The translations under genes and the position numbers were made by a program. A stretch of DNA of 64,000 nt, from the NCBI GenBank assembly GCA_035999765.1, contig CP108521.1, positions 8,246,001 through 8,310,000 on the forward strand. The letters are read 5' to 3'. A model generated the notes under the pieces. It saw only the letters and a list, made by a program, of their open reading frames with translations. It made no database searches and was not told the DNA's origin. This stretch comes from Streptomyces sp. NBC_01231. Lineage in GTDB: Bacteria > Actinomycetota > Actinomycetes > Streptomycetales > Streptomycetaceae. Positions 28,204-36,200 of the stretch are shown here, in pieces. Within the stretch, counting starts at the first letter, position 1, and every line of letters begins with the position of its first letter.

Positions 28204-28370
28204 CACGCCTACCGTGCCTCGCCTTCTCGGTCACCGTCTGGTGGATGCTGATCGCCCTCATCCTCTGGCTCCTGGGCAGGGCATTGGACCAGCCCGCCTC
28301 ACTCGCGCAGTGCACCGCCTCCTCTGCCTTTCTCGTCGCCTTGGGGGAGGCCGGTGACTGGCTGCGGTGA
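28200..28370 (+). CDS. Single-pass membrane peptide (56 aa)
   Basis: GTG overlaps the preceding stop (GTGA). VTRLPCLAFSVTVWWMLIAL ILWLLGRALDQP forms one strong helix, followed by LAQCTASSAFLVALGEAGDW. In repeat copy 1 the matching frame (LTVWLITLILWLLLWGE) follows a TAG and has no start, so only this copy could be expressed. Unknown function. Confidence 0.4.
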   Translation: MTRLPCLAFSVTVWWMLIALILWLLGRALDQPASLAQCTASSAFLVALGEAGDWLR

Positions 28371-28662
28371 CGCTGGAAGGCCGGCCGGACCACGAGGGGG
28401 CACCAGTCGGCACCGGCACGACCCCAACCGCCTGAAGACCCGCGCCGACCACACACTTGTGACCACTGCCTCCATGCATGGGTATCGCCTCGGGGCGAAA
28501 GGAGTTCGGCGGGACAGCACAACCCCCGGGAAGGATCAGGTGTCTTCTCTGCGGGCACCAGGTGCCCCGGGAGCAGAGGCCAGTAAGCGCAGGTCACTCA
28601 CACCACTCCGGGACGCGGTCGGCGGGTGAGACCCGCGGGCCCGTTCTGCGAGGAGGCACGGG

Positions 28663-28866
28663 ATGGCTGCACGTCATGACGACTCAGACGGCTTCCCAGC
28701 GCGCTCCCGCAGGCACGGCGAGGCCCCCATCGGGAGCCCCCAGCCCGCTGGGGAACGCGTACTCATCGCGCAAGAAGTGGTGGAAACGTTGCTATCCCGT
28801 GCCGACTTGCTGTCGCAGCTCCTGCGGATCGGGTACGCACGCGGCCCGCAGGGACAGGAGGCGTAG
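28663..28866 (+). CDS. Small helical protein (67 aa), paralogue of the 17381 gene
   Basis: ATG with GAGGAGG six bases upstream. MAARHDDSDGFPARSRRHGE, ERVLIAQEVVETLLSRADLL, SQLLRIGYARGPQGQEA. About three quarters of positions equal the copy-1 protein, and the C-terminal helix is best kept. Function unknown. Confidence 0.6.
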   Translation: MAARHDDSDGFPARSRRHGEAPIGSPQPAGERVLIAQEVVETLLSRADLLSQLLRIGYARGPQGQEA

Positions 28867-29048
28867 CAGTCCCCGGACATTCCTGGTCGCTCGCGCAGGA
28901 CCATCAGGCAAGAACTGACGACCCCGCACTCGCGTTCTAGGCCAGCCTGTTCATCGCGTCCGCAGAGGAGGCTGTGCCGGCGATTGCCGCGCTTTTGTGC
29001 TTTTGCCCTCGAGGCGGGAGGCGTGCGCCATACGGCGTCGGATGTCGG

Positions 29049-29157
29049 TGAGCTTCCGCCAACCTGAAGACCGAGGTCAATGGGCTGGTGTGACCGGCCC
29101 TGGGGGCCCTCACGCTGGTCGTGGGCGGCAGTCTGCGGAGTAGATCGCCTGTCGGCG
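29049..29157 (+). repeat. Left inverted repeat of the candidate transposon
   Basis: Begins TGAGCTTCCGCCAAC; the best-kept internal blocks are GGGCTGGTGTGACCGG (29082-29097), CTCACGCTGGTCGT and AGTAGATCG. Ends 57 bases before the start of the coiled-coil gene, so it may also hold its promoter. Confidence 0.75.
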
Positions 29158-29214
29158 CGGTCGGCTCGCCGGTTCCGGCCTGCTGGGGTCGAGCAGCCTT
29201 CTACGATCCGGTGC

Positions 29215-29670
29215 ATGCTGGATCCCGAGCTGTTGGAACGGATCACCGCGCGGCGCGCGGAATTGGACGAACTCGAAGAACGGTTGGCCAAGCAGTTGGC
29301 GGAGGTTCGAGCCGAGCGGGACGAACTGGCCGTCGCAGAGCGGGTTCTTGAGCGGATGAGTGAACAGCTTGCCGTCGAACGTTCCTCGATTGCGCCAGCA
29401 CCCGGGCACGTGGGCGGCCAGGCGGTGATGCTGGTGCCGCACCGCACGCCGGGTATGGAGGAGGCCACGCTCCCGCCGGAGTATCAGCGCATTCTCGCCG
29501 CCATGCGGCAGTCTGCCGGACCGGTCATGGCTCGGCAGGTCGGCGAGGTACTGGGAGTGGACGTCAGCGTGCGGGCCAAGCTGGAACCGCTGCGCGGGAA
29601 GCTGGTCAGACTGGCCGATCGCTGCTGGCTGCGCAAGCTGCCCGATGGACGGTTCACCACTCGCCTGTGA
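29215..29670 (+). CDS. Coiled-coil/winged-helix protein (151 aa)
   Basis: ATG 29215. MLDPELLERITARRAELDEL, EERLAKQLAEVRAERDELAV and ERVLERMSEQL form a strong coiled coil (residues 3-55). After a linker, PPEYQRILAAMRQSAGPVMA, RQVGEVLGVDVSVRAKLEPL and GKLVRLADRCWLRKLPDGRF form a winged helix-turn-helix. The architecture suggests a dimeric DNA-binding protein. As the first gene inside the inverted repeats it could be an accessory transposition or regulatory protein. That role is inferred from position only. Confidence 0.7.
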   Translation: MLDPELLERITARRAELDELEERLAKQLAEVRAERDELAVAERVLERMSEQLAVERSSIAPAPGHVGGQAVMLVPHRTPGMEEATLPPEYQRILAAMRQSAGPVMARQVGEVLGVDVSVRAKLEPLRGKLVRLADRCWLRKLPDGRFTTRL

Positions 29671-29812
29671 CCGACGCCGGCCAAGCACCGGTTTAGGTCA
29701 ATTGTCGATGGAATGTGCGGTTCCTGTGCCGCGGGAGTGGCTCGCGTACCTAGCCTGGCGCTTCTTCAATTCAGGGCATGAACATGCCCTCTTCCGAGAG
29801 GTCGTGAGAACC

Positions 29813-30319
29813 GTGAACGTACGAAGAACGCTGCTCGGAGGCGGCGCTGCCGCGATCGCCGCGATGGCACTGGCAGGGAGTATGTCGCTCGCTGCTGCCG
29901 CTCCCCATCCCAGCCCGCCGTCCAAACCCAAGCCGCACCTTGCCGCTGGTCCTGCCGGGGCCGAGGACACCGTGACGTGCAAGCTCGTCGCACAGAAGCC
30001 GAACTACAGCGGTGGAGTGGTCACCGGAGTCGGTGGGATCGACAACTGCACGCCGCATAAGCCGGATGCCTGCACTACCGAGGCGGAACTGTGGATCTGG
30101 ATGCCCGGCCCGCAGCAGTGGGCCCCGGCAGGCGCGCCGGGCAGGACCACCTCCTGTCCGCCGCCCCGCCGCACTGATTCCTCCAGCCAGCGGTGCCATG
30201 AGAGCAGCAGCTACCCCAAGTACGGCTACAAGATCATCACGACCGGCACCATCGTGTACGGCTCAAGCCACGACTCCGGCAACGCCCAGAGCGACGTCCT
30301 GTACCTGAGGTGCGTCTGA
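29813..30319 (+). CDS. Secreted hypothetical protein (168 aa)
   Basis: GTG 29813 (GAGAGG 11 bases upstream; GTG 29804 is an alternative but too close). Signal peptide VNVRRTLLGGGAAAIAAMAL AGSMSLAAAAP, then a Pro/Lys linker and a domain with six cysteines (DTVTCKLVAQ, DNCTPHKPDACTTEAELWIW, TTSCPPP, QRCHESSS, and a final Cys-Val), consistent with disulfide bonds. No family recognised. Lies within the candidate transposon as cargo. Confidence 0.65.
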   Translation: MNVRRTLLGGGAAAIAAMALAGSMSLAAAAPHPSPPSKPKPHLAAGPAGAEDTVTCKLVAQKPNYSGGVVTGVGGIDNCTPHKPDACTTEAELWIWMPGPQQWAPAGAPGRTTSCPPPRRTDSSSQRCHESSSYPKYGYKIITTGTIVYGSSHDSGNAQSDVLYLRCV

Positions 30320-30358
30320 GAATGGCTCTTCTGCACGGGCGCCGATCCACCGGCGCCC

Positions 30359-30877
30359 GTGCACAATGCCCCAATGAACCCTGCTGAGGCCGACGCGACC
30401 CACTGGTCACTGTCGAAGGAAGCAACCGGTCGGCTCATCGCCACGGTCGACCAGGCGCCCGACCTCCGAGACGAGCAGCAAGAACGCTTTGCCGTCTGGG
30501 AGATCGATCCGTCAACAGGCCAGGCTCTTACGGAGACCCTCATCCTGCTCGGTGTCCACGCCGCTGTCCGAGACGACGCATGGAACGATGCCAACACGCC
30601 ACGCGTGGCATTGGGGCGCGTCGGTCTTCACTCGATAGCCGAGTCCCTCCGGACACGGCCCCGGCACGAACTCTTCGCCGCCCTGCCTGCCAGACTAGCC
30701 GACCAGGACGCCCGCTGGATCGAGCAGTTGCGCCTGATGTCCTTTTCCGTTACGCCTCGCAGCACTCTGTCGCTGGAGCGGCTCGTGCAAGAGGCCGCCA
30801 TGATGATCCGTGCTGCCGCTGATGCTGTCCCTGGGCCCGGGCAGACTCTCGGTGATCTCATCTGGCCTACGTCCTGA
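30359..30877 (+). CDS. Hypothetical protein (172 aa)
   Basis: GTG 30359, or ATG 30374 giving MNPAEADATHWSLSKEATGR; neither has a strong ribosome site. The protein is soluble and helical (AVWEIDPSTGQALTETLILL, GRVGLHSIAESLRTRPRHEL, LSLERLVQEAAMMIRAAADA). Unknown function; cargo between the secreted protein and the transposase. Confidence 0.55.
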   Translation: MHNAPMNPAEADATHWSLSKEATGRLIATVDQAPDLRDEQQERFAVWEIDPSTGQALTETLILLGVHAAVRDDAWNDANTPRVALGRVGLHSIAESLRTRPRHELFAALPARLADQDARWIEQLRLMSFSVTPRSTLSLERLVQEAAMMIRAAADAVPGPGQTLGDLIWPTS

Positions 30878-30931
30878 CCGACGCCGTGGCGTGGACGTAA
30901 CCGCAGTGCCCCCGGCGGCCGTTGGAACTGT

Positions 30932-31765
30932 ATGACGAGAACCGAAGAGCACGCCGAGGACACCTGCCCGTTTGTCTACCAGTGCCGTCTGCCGCTGTCC
31001 ACGCACACCGTTAACCACCTCGCCGACCTGCTGCGACGCCGTCTGAAGGCAATACGGTCCACGTGGCGGATCCTCCCGCCCGGGAGGATCGCAGTGATCG
31101 TCCTGGCCGTGCTGCGCCACGACCAGCGCCTGGCCGACATGGCCGGCGGCAACAACGTGTCCGAATCCACCGTCCGCCGCTGGCGCGACGAACTGATCGC
31201 CCTGCTCGCTGCGCAGGCCCCGCGCCTTGACCGGGCCTTGAAGAAGGTCGCCAGGCAGGGCGGGGAGGTGGTCCTGATCGACGGCACCCTCATCGCCACT
31301 CAGCGCCGCACCGGGAAGGCTGATCGGCGGAATTACTCCGGCAAACACCACCATCACGGCCTGCACTTCCTCGCCCTGACCGACGAGCGGGGCCGACTGA
31401 TCTGGATATCCGCCGCCCGGCCCGGCCGCACCCACGACAACACCGCCGCCCGTCAGGATCACGTCCTGGCCCACCTGCGCGCCGCCGGCCTTGGGGCCCT
31501 GGCGGACCTCGGCTTCCGCGGCCTGGACAACGACGTACTGGATCCCGTGATCGTCACCGGCTTCCACGCCAGCCGCGTCCACAAGCTCACTCCCGGGCAG
31601 AAGACCGCCAACCGGGTCCTCGCCGTCGGACGCGCACCGGTCGAGCACGGCTTCGCTCACCTCAAAAACTGGCGGATCCTCACCAAGCTCCGCACCGATC
31701 CCGCTCGCGCCACCCACCTCCTGCGCGCCCTGCTCGTTCTGACGAACCTCGAAGTCAACCGCTGA
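30932..31765 (+). CDS. IS5-type transposase (DDE_Tnp_4 family)
   Basis: 277 residues. N-terminal helix-turn-helix (HDQRLADMAGGNNVSESTVR RWRDELIALL), then the DDE nuclease. Candidate acidic residues are the Asp of VVLIDGTLIATQRR, the Asp of ALADLGFRGLDND and the Glu of PVEHGFAHLKNWRILTK. NYSGKHHHHGLHFLALTDER is typical of this family. The frame is intact from ATG to stop, so it may be active. The stop falls inside the right inverted repeat. Confidence 0.88.
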   Translation: MTRTEEHAEDTCPFVYQCRLPLSTHTVNHLADLLRRRLKAIRSTWRILPPGRIAVIVLAVLRHDQRLADMAGGNNVSESTVRRWRDELIALLAAQAPRLDRALKKVARQGGEVVLIDGTLIATQRRTGKADRRNYSGKHHHHGLHFLALTDERGRLIWISAARPGRTHDNTAARQDHVLAHLRAAGLGALADLGFRGLDNDVLDPVIVTGFHASRVHKLTPGQKTANRVLAVGRAPVEHGFAHLKNWRILTKLRTDPARATHLLRALLVLTNLEVNR

Positions 31766-31868
31766 CACACGATCTACTTCGCAGGCAGTCGCCGACGACC
31801 AGCGTGAGTACCCCGGAAGCCGGTCACACCAGCCCTTTCACCTGCGGATTCAAGTTGGCGGAAGCTCA
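31760..31868 (-). repeat. Right inverted repeat of the candidate transposon
   Basis: Reverse complement of the left repeat with 21 mismatches. Overlaps the last six bases of the transposase gene and ends 123 bases before the flavodoxin-type gene. Confidence 0.75.
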
Positions 31869-31991
31869 GTGGAGAGCACCGTGCGCCGGTGCGTCGCAGC
31901 GGGACAGCGCGGGCATTCCGCGAGACGCTTCCGCCGGGACGGCGCACAGGCGCCGCCCCGTCCCCTGTCCGCTCTCCTCCCGGAGGCCGCC

Positions 31992-32726
31992 ATGGCAGCA
32001 TCGTCCGCCCCAACTGAGGACAACTACCGTTTCGACGACCTGCGTGCGCTCTTCATCAACTGCACACTCAAGCCGTCCCCTCAGCTCAGCCACACCCAGG
32101 GGCTCATCGACAAGAGCCGGGCGATCATGGACGCGCGCGGGGTGACCACGGACGAGATCCGTGCCGTCGACCACGACATCGCCCCTGGCGTCTATCCGGA
32201 CATGACCGAACATGGCTTCGCCACGGACGCCTGGCCCGCGCTGTACGAGCAGGTGACGGCCGCGGACATCCTCGTGTTGGCCGGGCCGATCTGGCTGGGC
32301 GACAACAGCTCGGTCACCAAGCAGGTCACTGAGCGGCTCTACAGCTGCTCCAGCCTCCTCAACTCCCAAGGACAGTACGCCTATTACGGGCGAGTCGGCG
32401 GGTGTCTGATCACCGGCAACGAGGACGGCGTGAAGCACTGCGCCATGAACGTCCTCTACAGCCTCCAGCACCTCGGCTACACCGTCCCGCCGCAGGCCGA
32501 TGCGGGCTGGATCGGTGCGGCGGGGCCCGGGCCTTCGTACCTGGACCCCGGCTCGGGAGGCCCGGAGAACGACTTCACCAACCGCAACGCCAGCTTCATG
32601 ACTTGGAACCTGATGCACCTTGCGGCCCTGCTCAAGCGTGCTGGAGGGATCCCCGCCCACGGTAACCAGCGCACGGAGTGGGACGCCGGCTGCCGGCCGG
32701 GGGCGGACAACCCCGAGCACCGCTGA
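31992..32726 (+). CDS. Flavodoxin-fold NAD(P)H-dependent oxidoreductase
   Basis: 244 residues; ATG 31992 with GGAGG six bases upstream. DDLRALFINCTLKPSPQLSH is the first strand and phosphate loop, ADILVLAGPIWLGDNSSVTK and YGRVGGCLITGNEDGVKHCA the flavin-binding loops of NADPH-dependent FMN reductases and flavodoxins. It probably reduces quinones or azo/nitro compounds using FMN. It sits just outside the right repeat of the candidate transposon. Substrate unknown. Confidence 0.8.
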   Translation: MAASSAPTEDNYRFDDLRALFINCTLKPSPQLSHTQGLIDKSRAIMDARGVTTDEIRAVDHDIAPGVYPDMTEHGFATDAWPALYEQVTAADILVLAGPIWLGDNSSVTKQVTERLYSCSSLLNSQGQYAYYGRVGGCLITGNEDGVKHCAMNVLYSLQHLGYTVPPQADAGWIGAAGPGPSYLDPGSGGPENDFTNRNASFMTWNLMHLAALLKRAGGIPAHGNQRTEWDAGCRPGADNPEHR

Positions 32727-33003
32727 GCCAGACCGGAAGTCGGGCGGCTTCTGCCGGTTCGACTCCGGCCCGGTGCCCAAGCGCCGGGCTCAGGACGCTT
32801 GCCGTGGGTGAGTACTGACTGCTCCTCGGCTAACCCGACCCACACGCCGACCGCCGCGATGCGAACTCCGTCGGCACCTCGACTGCTCCTGCCAGCGCGT
32901 GCCAGTGCGCTGTAAGGATTCCGTCATCACCTGCGGGGTACGGGACGGCCGCCCGTCTCCGTTGAATGGGGAGACAAGTAAACCCTTAGGAGACGGGGCA
33001 GGG

Positions 33004-33573
33004 ATGGGGCGCGTGCGCAAGGTACTGACCAGGCCGTTGGTCATCGCGGTGCTGGTGGTGGCGGTCGGCGGGGTCGGCTTCGGGCTGTACTGGTTCCAGC
33101 CGTGGAAGCTGTGGCAGGACGAGACCGTCGAGGAGGCCCTGCCCGGGGTGGTGGCGACTTCTGCTCCTCCTGCTGTGGCGCCCTCCTCTGAGCCCTCCGA
33201 GCAGCCCTCGGCCACCGGTCCGCAGACGTTGGCGAGTGGTGAGCTGATCAGCCACGAGCATGCGACGTCGGGCACGGTGAAGCTCGTACGGCTGGTCGAC
33301 GGCTCTCACGTCGTCCGGCTGGAGAACCTGGACACCAGCAACGGACCGGACCTGCGTGTCTGGCTGACCGATGCACCTGTGAAGGAGGGAGCGGCCGGTT
33401 GGCGCGTCTTCGACGACGGGAAGTACGTCAGCCTGGGCAAGCTCAAGGGCAACAAGGGAAGCCAGAACTACGCCCTGCCCAGGGACGTGGATCCGTCGAG
33501 CTACAACAGCGTGAGCATTTGGTGCGACCGTTTCGACGTCTCATTCGGCGCCGCGGAACTCGCCCGCGTCTGA
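33004..33573 (+). CDS. Membrane-anchored DM13-domain protein
   Basis: 189 residues; ATG 33004 after GGCAGGG. Single N-terminal helix (PLVIAVLVVAVGGVGFGLYW), Ser/Pro-rich linker, then DM13: GELISHEHATSGTVKLVRLV, LDTSNGPDLRVWLTDAPVKE, LGKLKGNKGSQNYALPRDVD and SVSIWCDRFDVSFGAAEL. The Cys in IWCDRF is the conserved DM13 cysteine. DM13 domains are proposed to act in extracytoplasmic redox or electron transfer; the role here is unknown. Confidence 0.85.
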   Translation: MGRVRKVLTRPLVIAVLVVAVGGVGFGLYWFQPWKLWQDETVEEALPGVVATSAPPAVAPSSEPSEQPSATGPQTLASGELISHEHATSGTVKLVRLVDGSHVVRLENLDTSNGPDLRVWLTDAPVKEGAAGWRVFDDGKYVSLGKLKGNKGSQNYALPRDVDPSSYNSVSIWCDRFDVSFGAAELARV

Positions 33574-33603
33574 CAGCGGTGCGGCCACTCACCACGTTGG
33601 CGC

Positions 33604-33671
33604 TCAGCCCAGGGCGTCGAGGGCGGCGAGGAGGTCGCCGGGTTCGGCGCGCTTGGTGTAGTCGGCGTCGA
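33604..33671 (-). pseudogene. C-terminal scrap of a minus-strand gene at a deletion scar
   Basis: Minus strand reads FVDADYTKRAEPGDLLAALD ALG and stops at 33604. Its upstream part is missing and the DNA continues directly into the interior of a TetR gene on the other strand. The parent family is not certain. Confidence 0.5.
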
Positions 33672-34139
33672 CGAACCTTGTACGCCACCTTCGGCGGCAA
33701 GCAGGAGCTGTACCGCGCCGCACTGCGCCGGTACGTCGAGCAACGCTCCCGGCCGGGGTTCAGCCGCCTGGCCGGGGACGGCCGCGGCCTGCCCGCCGTC
33801 CACGACTTCTTCGCCTCGCTGATCGAGGCCCGTTGCTTCGGCGCGTACGCCCGCTGGGGCTGCATGGTCTCCAATGCCCACGCCGGCGGTGACAACAGCG
33901 ACTCCGACGTCCGGGCCGCCCTCGACGGACACCACGGGGAGCTACGGGAGGCGTTGCGCACGGCGCTGGTCGCCGCCGAGGCCAAGGCTCAGCTCACACC
34001 GGGCAACGACATCGAGGCTGCGGCGGACCTGCTGGCTCTGCTCGCCTACGGCGTGAATCTACGCTCGCGTGCGGGCGCCGACGCGCGGGAGCTGATGAGG
34101 ACCGTGACCGGCGCCCTTGAAGCGCTCGGGGCAGGGTGA
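33672..34139 (+). pseudogene. TetR/AcrR regulator lacking its DNA-binding domain
   Basis: Begins abruptly in TLYATFGGKQELYRAALRRY, the end of the TetR helix-turn-helix region. It continues normally (FFASLIEARCFGAYARWGCM, AAADLLALLAYGVNLRSRAG, RELMRTVTGALEALGAG) to a proper stop. The first ~40 residues and start codon are gone. Because TetR genes are often divergent from their targets, one deletion probably removed the 5' ends of this gene and the scrap at 33604-33671. Confidence 0.75.
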
Positions 34140-34174
34140 CCTGGCCGTGCGGTGATCATGGGGTGTCAGCGAAA

Positions 34175-34215
34175 GCTGGCGGAACTCCTCGCCGTCGGCG
34201 TGTAGTTCCGCCAGC
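34175..34215 (+). terminator. 12-bp hairpin after the tetR remnant
   Basis: GCTGGCGGAACT and AGTTCCGCCAGC are perfect arms with a 17-base loop, 36 bases past the TetR stop. Probable terminator. The GGCGGAA core also resembles the transposon end sequence, so a relic IS end is possible. Confidence 0.55.
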
Positions 34216-34449
34216 ATGGCGGCGAGCTGCGGGGCGTGCCCGCCGGTCAGACGGCCCTGGTGGCTGTGCGGGTGCGGCAGGCTGGTGCGCAACCAATGCG
34301 CCTTCGCCGGCTCCTGCATCGGCGGCACGCCTACCACCCGGCAAATGCTTTTCTGTCACTCGGAGGCGGAAGCGGTAGTACCCGAGCAGACCAGCCGGAC
34401 AGCTCGACAGGAGGAGGGCGACTGAGTGGGCGAGGAAGTCCCGTCCCGC
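34216..34449. other. Intergenic, nothing recognised
   Basis: Short frames only, no ribosome site plus start that I can support. Confidence 0.3.
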
Positions 34450-35058
34450 TCAGGCGCGGCGCGGAACAGATTCGCTTCTTCTGGACGCGGCGGCGAGCAG
34501 AGCGAAGCCCAGTGCGAAACCGAGCATGGTCCATACGCCGCGGGGCCAGAAGATGTGGCTGTCTGTGAAGGACCAGCCGGCCACCAGGAGGACCATCGTG
34601 CCGGGGATGACTCGCGCGCCGTGTTTCGGGAAGAGGGCGATGGCCGTGGCCAGGACGGCGACGATGAGGGCGTAGGCGCCGACCTCCCCGAGCGACTCAC
34701 CTGTGTCGTAGAGCGGGTACTTGATCGGCCCTATGTTCGCTGTCCCGGCGGCGTGCTTGACCGCGGTTCCCGCCGCGATACCGGCCACCGCGTCGAGACC
34801 GGTGTAGAAGGCCGCGTAGGTGAACGCACTTGCCCAGGCCACCGCAGTGGCGAAGCCCGCGAGGTCTGGTCGGGGGCGGTGCCACAGAGGGACGAGGAGG
34901 CCGAGCGTCAGTAGCGGAAAGATCGGCAGCAGTGCGATGTGCAACTGTGTCCAGTCCGTGGCTGTCGCCCTGGACAGGCCATGCGGGTGCGCGGCGCCCG
35001 CCGCAGCCAGCACAAGGGGCGCGACAATAGCGAGGGTGATGTTCCGGATGGTCAACAC
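34450..35058 (-). CDS. Hypothetical multi-pass membrane protein (202 aa)
   Basis: ATG 35058. About six helices: ITLAIVAPLVLAAAGAAHPH, LHIALLPIFPLLTLGLLVPL, FATAVAWASAFTYAAFYTGL, YALIVAVLATAIALFPKH, MVLLVAGWSFTDSHIFWP and WTMLGFALGFALLAAASRR. Intact, moderately hydrophobic, Arg-rich end. Not recognised as a transporter family; could be related to DoxX/COG4243-like small membrane proteins, but I cannot support this. Confidence 0.65.
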   Translation of the reverse strand: MLTIRNITLAIVAPLVLAAAGAAHPHGLSRATATDWTQLHIALLPIFPLLTLGLLVPLWHRPRPDLAGFATAVAWASAFTYAAFYTGLDAVAGIAAGTAVKHAAGTANIGPIKYPLYDTGESLGEVGAYALIVAVLATAIALFPKHGARVIPGTMVLLVAGWSFTDSHIFWPRGVWTMLGFALGFALLAAASRRSESVPRRA

Positions 35059-35099
35059 GCTGCGATCGTAGGCGCGTTACGTCACCTGAGACGGCTGCG

Positions 35100-35260
35100 T
35101 AAGGGCTTCGTAAGATCTTCCGTGGTGCCACGCGACCCGCAGCGGCGCCCTGAGTTGATGCAGGAGACGGCCTGGTCCATGAGCTGGTCGGTCATCACGT
35201 TGATGAAGTCGTCGTGGTCGGTGATGGCGTTACGACGGCTTCGGCCGCGGCCTGTGATCT
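35100..35260 (-). pseudogene. DUF1996 C-terminal remnant
   Basis: Minus strand frame NAITDHDDFINVMTDQLMDQ AVSCINSGRRC closely parallels the end of the intact DUF1996 protein at 22.9 kb ([26 protein letters not shown]). The rest of the domain is gone. Evidence of a second, lost DUF1996 gene. Confidence 0.7.
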
Positions 35261-35332
35261 GCTCGCATGAGAAATCCCGATGTACAACGTGGTTCCCTGG
35301 CCCAGCGGCGGTATGCATCACTCTTTGAATCG

Positions 35333-35560
35333 CCCAGCGGCTCGAGTCCGTTGGCCGTGATCTCGAAGCCCTGGACGCTGCCCGCGCCGCCCGCGTTCAT
35401 GACGTAGGCGAGGTCGCCGGACACCGCGATGGACGAGGGGAAGTCCCCGCCCGAGCGCACCACCCCCCGATCCGTCAGTTTCCGTCCCTCGACCCGGAAC
35501 GACGTTGTCGCCCTTGCCGCCGGTCGTACGGCGACACGAACACGTCCCCGCCGCCTGCGG
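35333..35560 (-). pseudogene. Beta-propeller (lactonase-like) fragment
   Basis: FRVEGRKLTDRGVVRSGGDF PSSIAVSGDLAYVMNAGGAG SVQGFEITANGLEPLGDS is one or two propeller blades of YncE/lactonase type. Upstream frame GGDVFVSPYDRR joins by a frameshift. Truncated on both sides and fused to the binding-protein pseudogene. Confidence 0.6.
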
Positions 35561-35564
35561 CTCG

Positions 35565-36004
35565 CCTCACTTTCGAAATGGACCCGCCAGCCGCGGTACT
35601 GGGCCGGGGCCAGGCGCGCGACCCACTCCGTCGGCTCCTCGGTGAGCGCGTCGAGCACCGCGGACGAGCAGAGGAACGGCACACCGAGGGCGTCGGCCCG
35701 GGCGGCGGCGCGGGCGACCTCTGTGGTACTCGCCCGCCACAGCGGCCACGCCCAGGCCGGCCAGTTCTTCCACGGCCGCCGCGACCCGCTCCGGATCGGC
35801 CGTGGTGTCCCGGACCACCAACTCCAGTGGTCTGCCGTCGATCCCGCCGGCGTCGTTGACCCCGTGAACGGCCAGGTCGAGTCCTGCGAGCAGATGTTGG
35901 CCCGCCTCGACCCACCCGGGCCGCGTCAGCGGGACGAGCGCGCCCAGACGGACAGACGACCCGTCCGCGTGCTCCGATCCGGACGGCGATGGTGGCGTGT
36001 TCAT
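35565..36004 (-). pseudogene. ABC transporter substrate-binding protein (branched-chain type), truncated
   Basis: ATG 36004 starts MNTPPSPSGSEHADGSSVRL GALVPLTRPGWVEAGQHLL, then AVHGVNDAGGIDGRPLELVV and VAAAVEELAGLGVAAVAGEY, the classic N-terminal lobe of Peripla_BP_6 proteins. A frameshift near 35725 leads to GVPFLCSSAVLDALTEEPTE, and the sequence ends at about 35565. No signal peptide, so it may belong to the cytoplasmic-sensor variant. Non-functional. Confidence 0.7.
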
Positions 36005-36069
36005 CGGGTGGCGTCTCCCTGGGACGATGCCGTCGCAGTCCACCCGGATCGCGTGCCGGCCGGGGCCGG

Positions 36070-36200
36070 CGGTTCGAGAAGGCCCCCACCGTGCGGCGTA
36101 CCGCGACGGTTGGCTGGTATCGCACCGTCGACATCGCCCGCACCGCCGGGCGGGACCTGGTCTTCATCAACGGCGACGCGTTAGGACATCGCGGTACCGC
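36070..36200 (+). pseudogene. Possible adenylate-forming enzyme scrap
   Basis: WYRTVDIARTAGRDLVFING resembles the DGWYRTGDIA...GYLFINGR motif of acyl-CoA ligases, preceded in another frame by AAYRDGW. About 40 residues only. Confidence 0.35.

Larger units (their letters stand above)
28095..28880 (+). repeat. Diverged direct repeat, copy 2
   Basis: Collinear with 17035-17575, including the C-terminal coding piece of a 98-aa membrane protein, a short hydrophobic gene, GGGACAGCACAACCCC, GCGGGCACCAGGTGCCCC and a paralogue of the 60-aa protein. About 240 bases (roughly 28270-28505) have no counterpart in copy 1. Confidence 0.75.
29049..31868. mobile_element. Candidate 2.8-kb transposon with 109-bp inverted terminal repeats
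   Basis: The ends (29049-29157 and the complement of 31760-31868) match at 88 of 109 positions without gaps, both beginning TGAGCTTCCGCCAAC. Inside, in one direction: a coiled-coil/winged-helix protein, a secreted protein, an unknown protein and an IS5-type transposase whose stop lies in the right repeat. No flanking target duplication is evident. The alternative is an IS plus an inverted solo end of a related element. Confidence 0.5.

Noticed and set aside
29040..31880. Target-site duplication around the candidate transposon
   Set aside because: Bases outside the two ends (...ATGTCGG and GTGGAGAG...) show no matching direct repeat.
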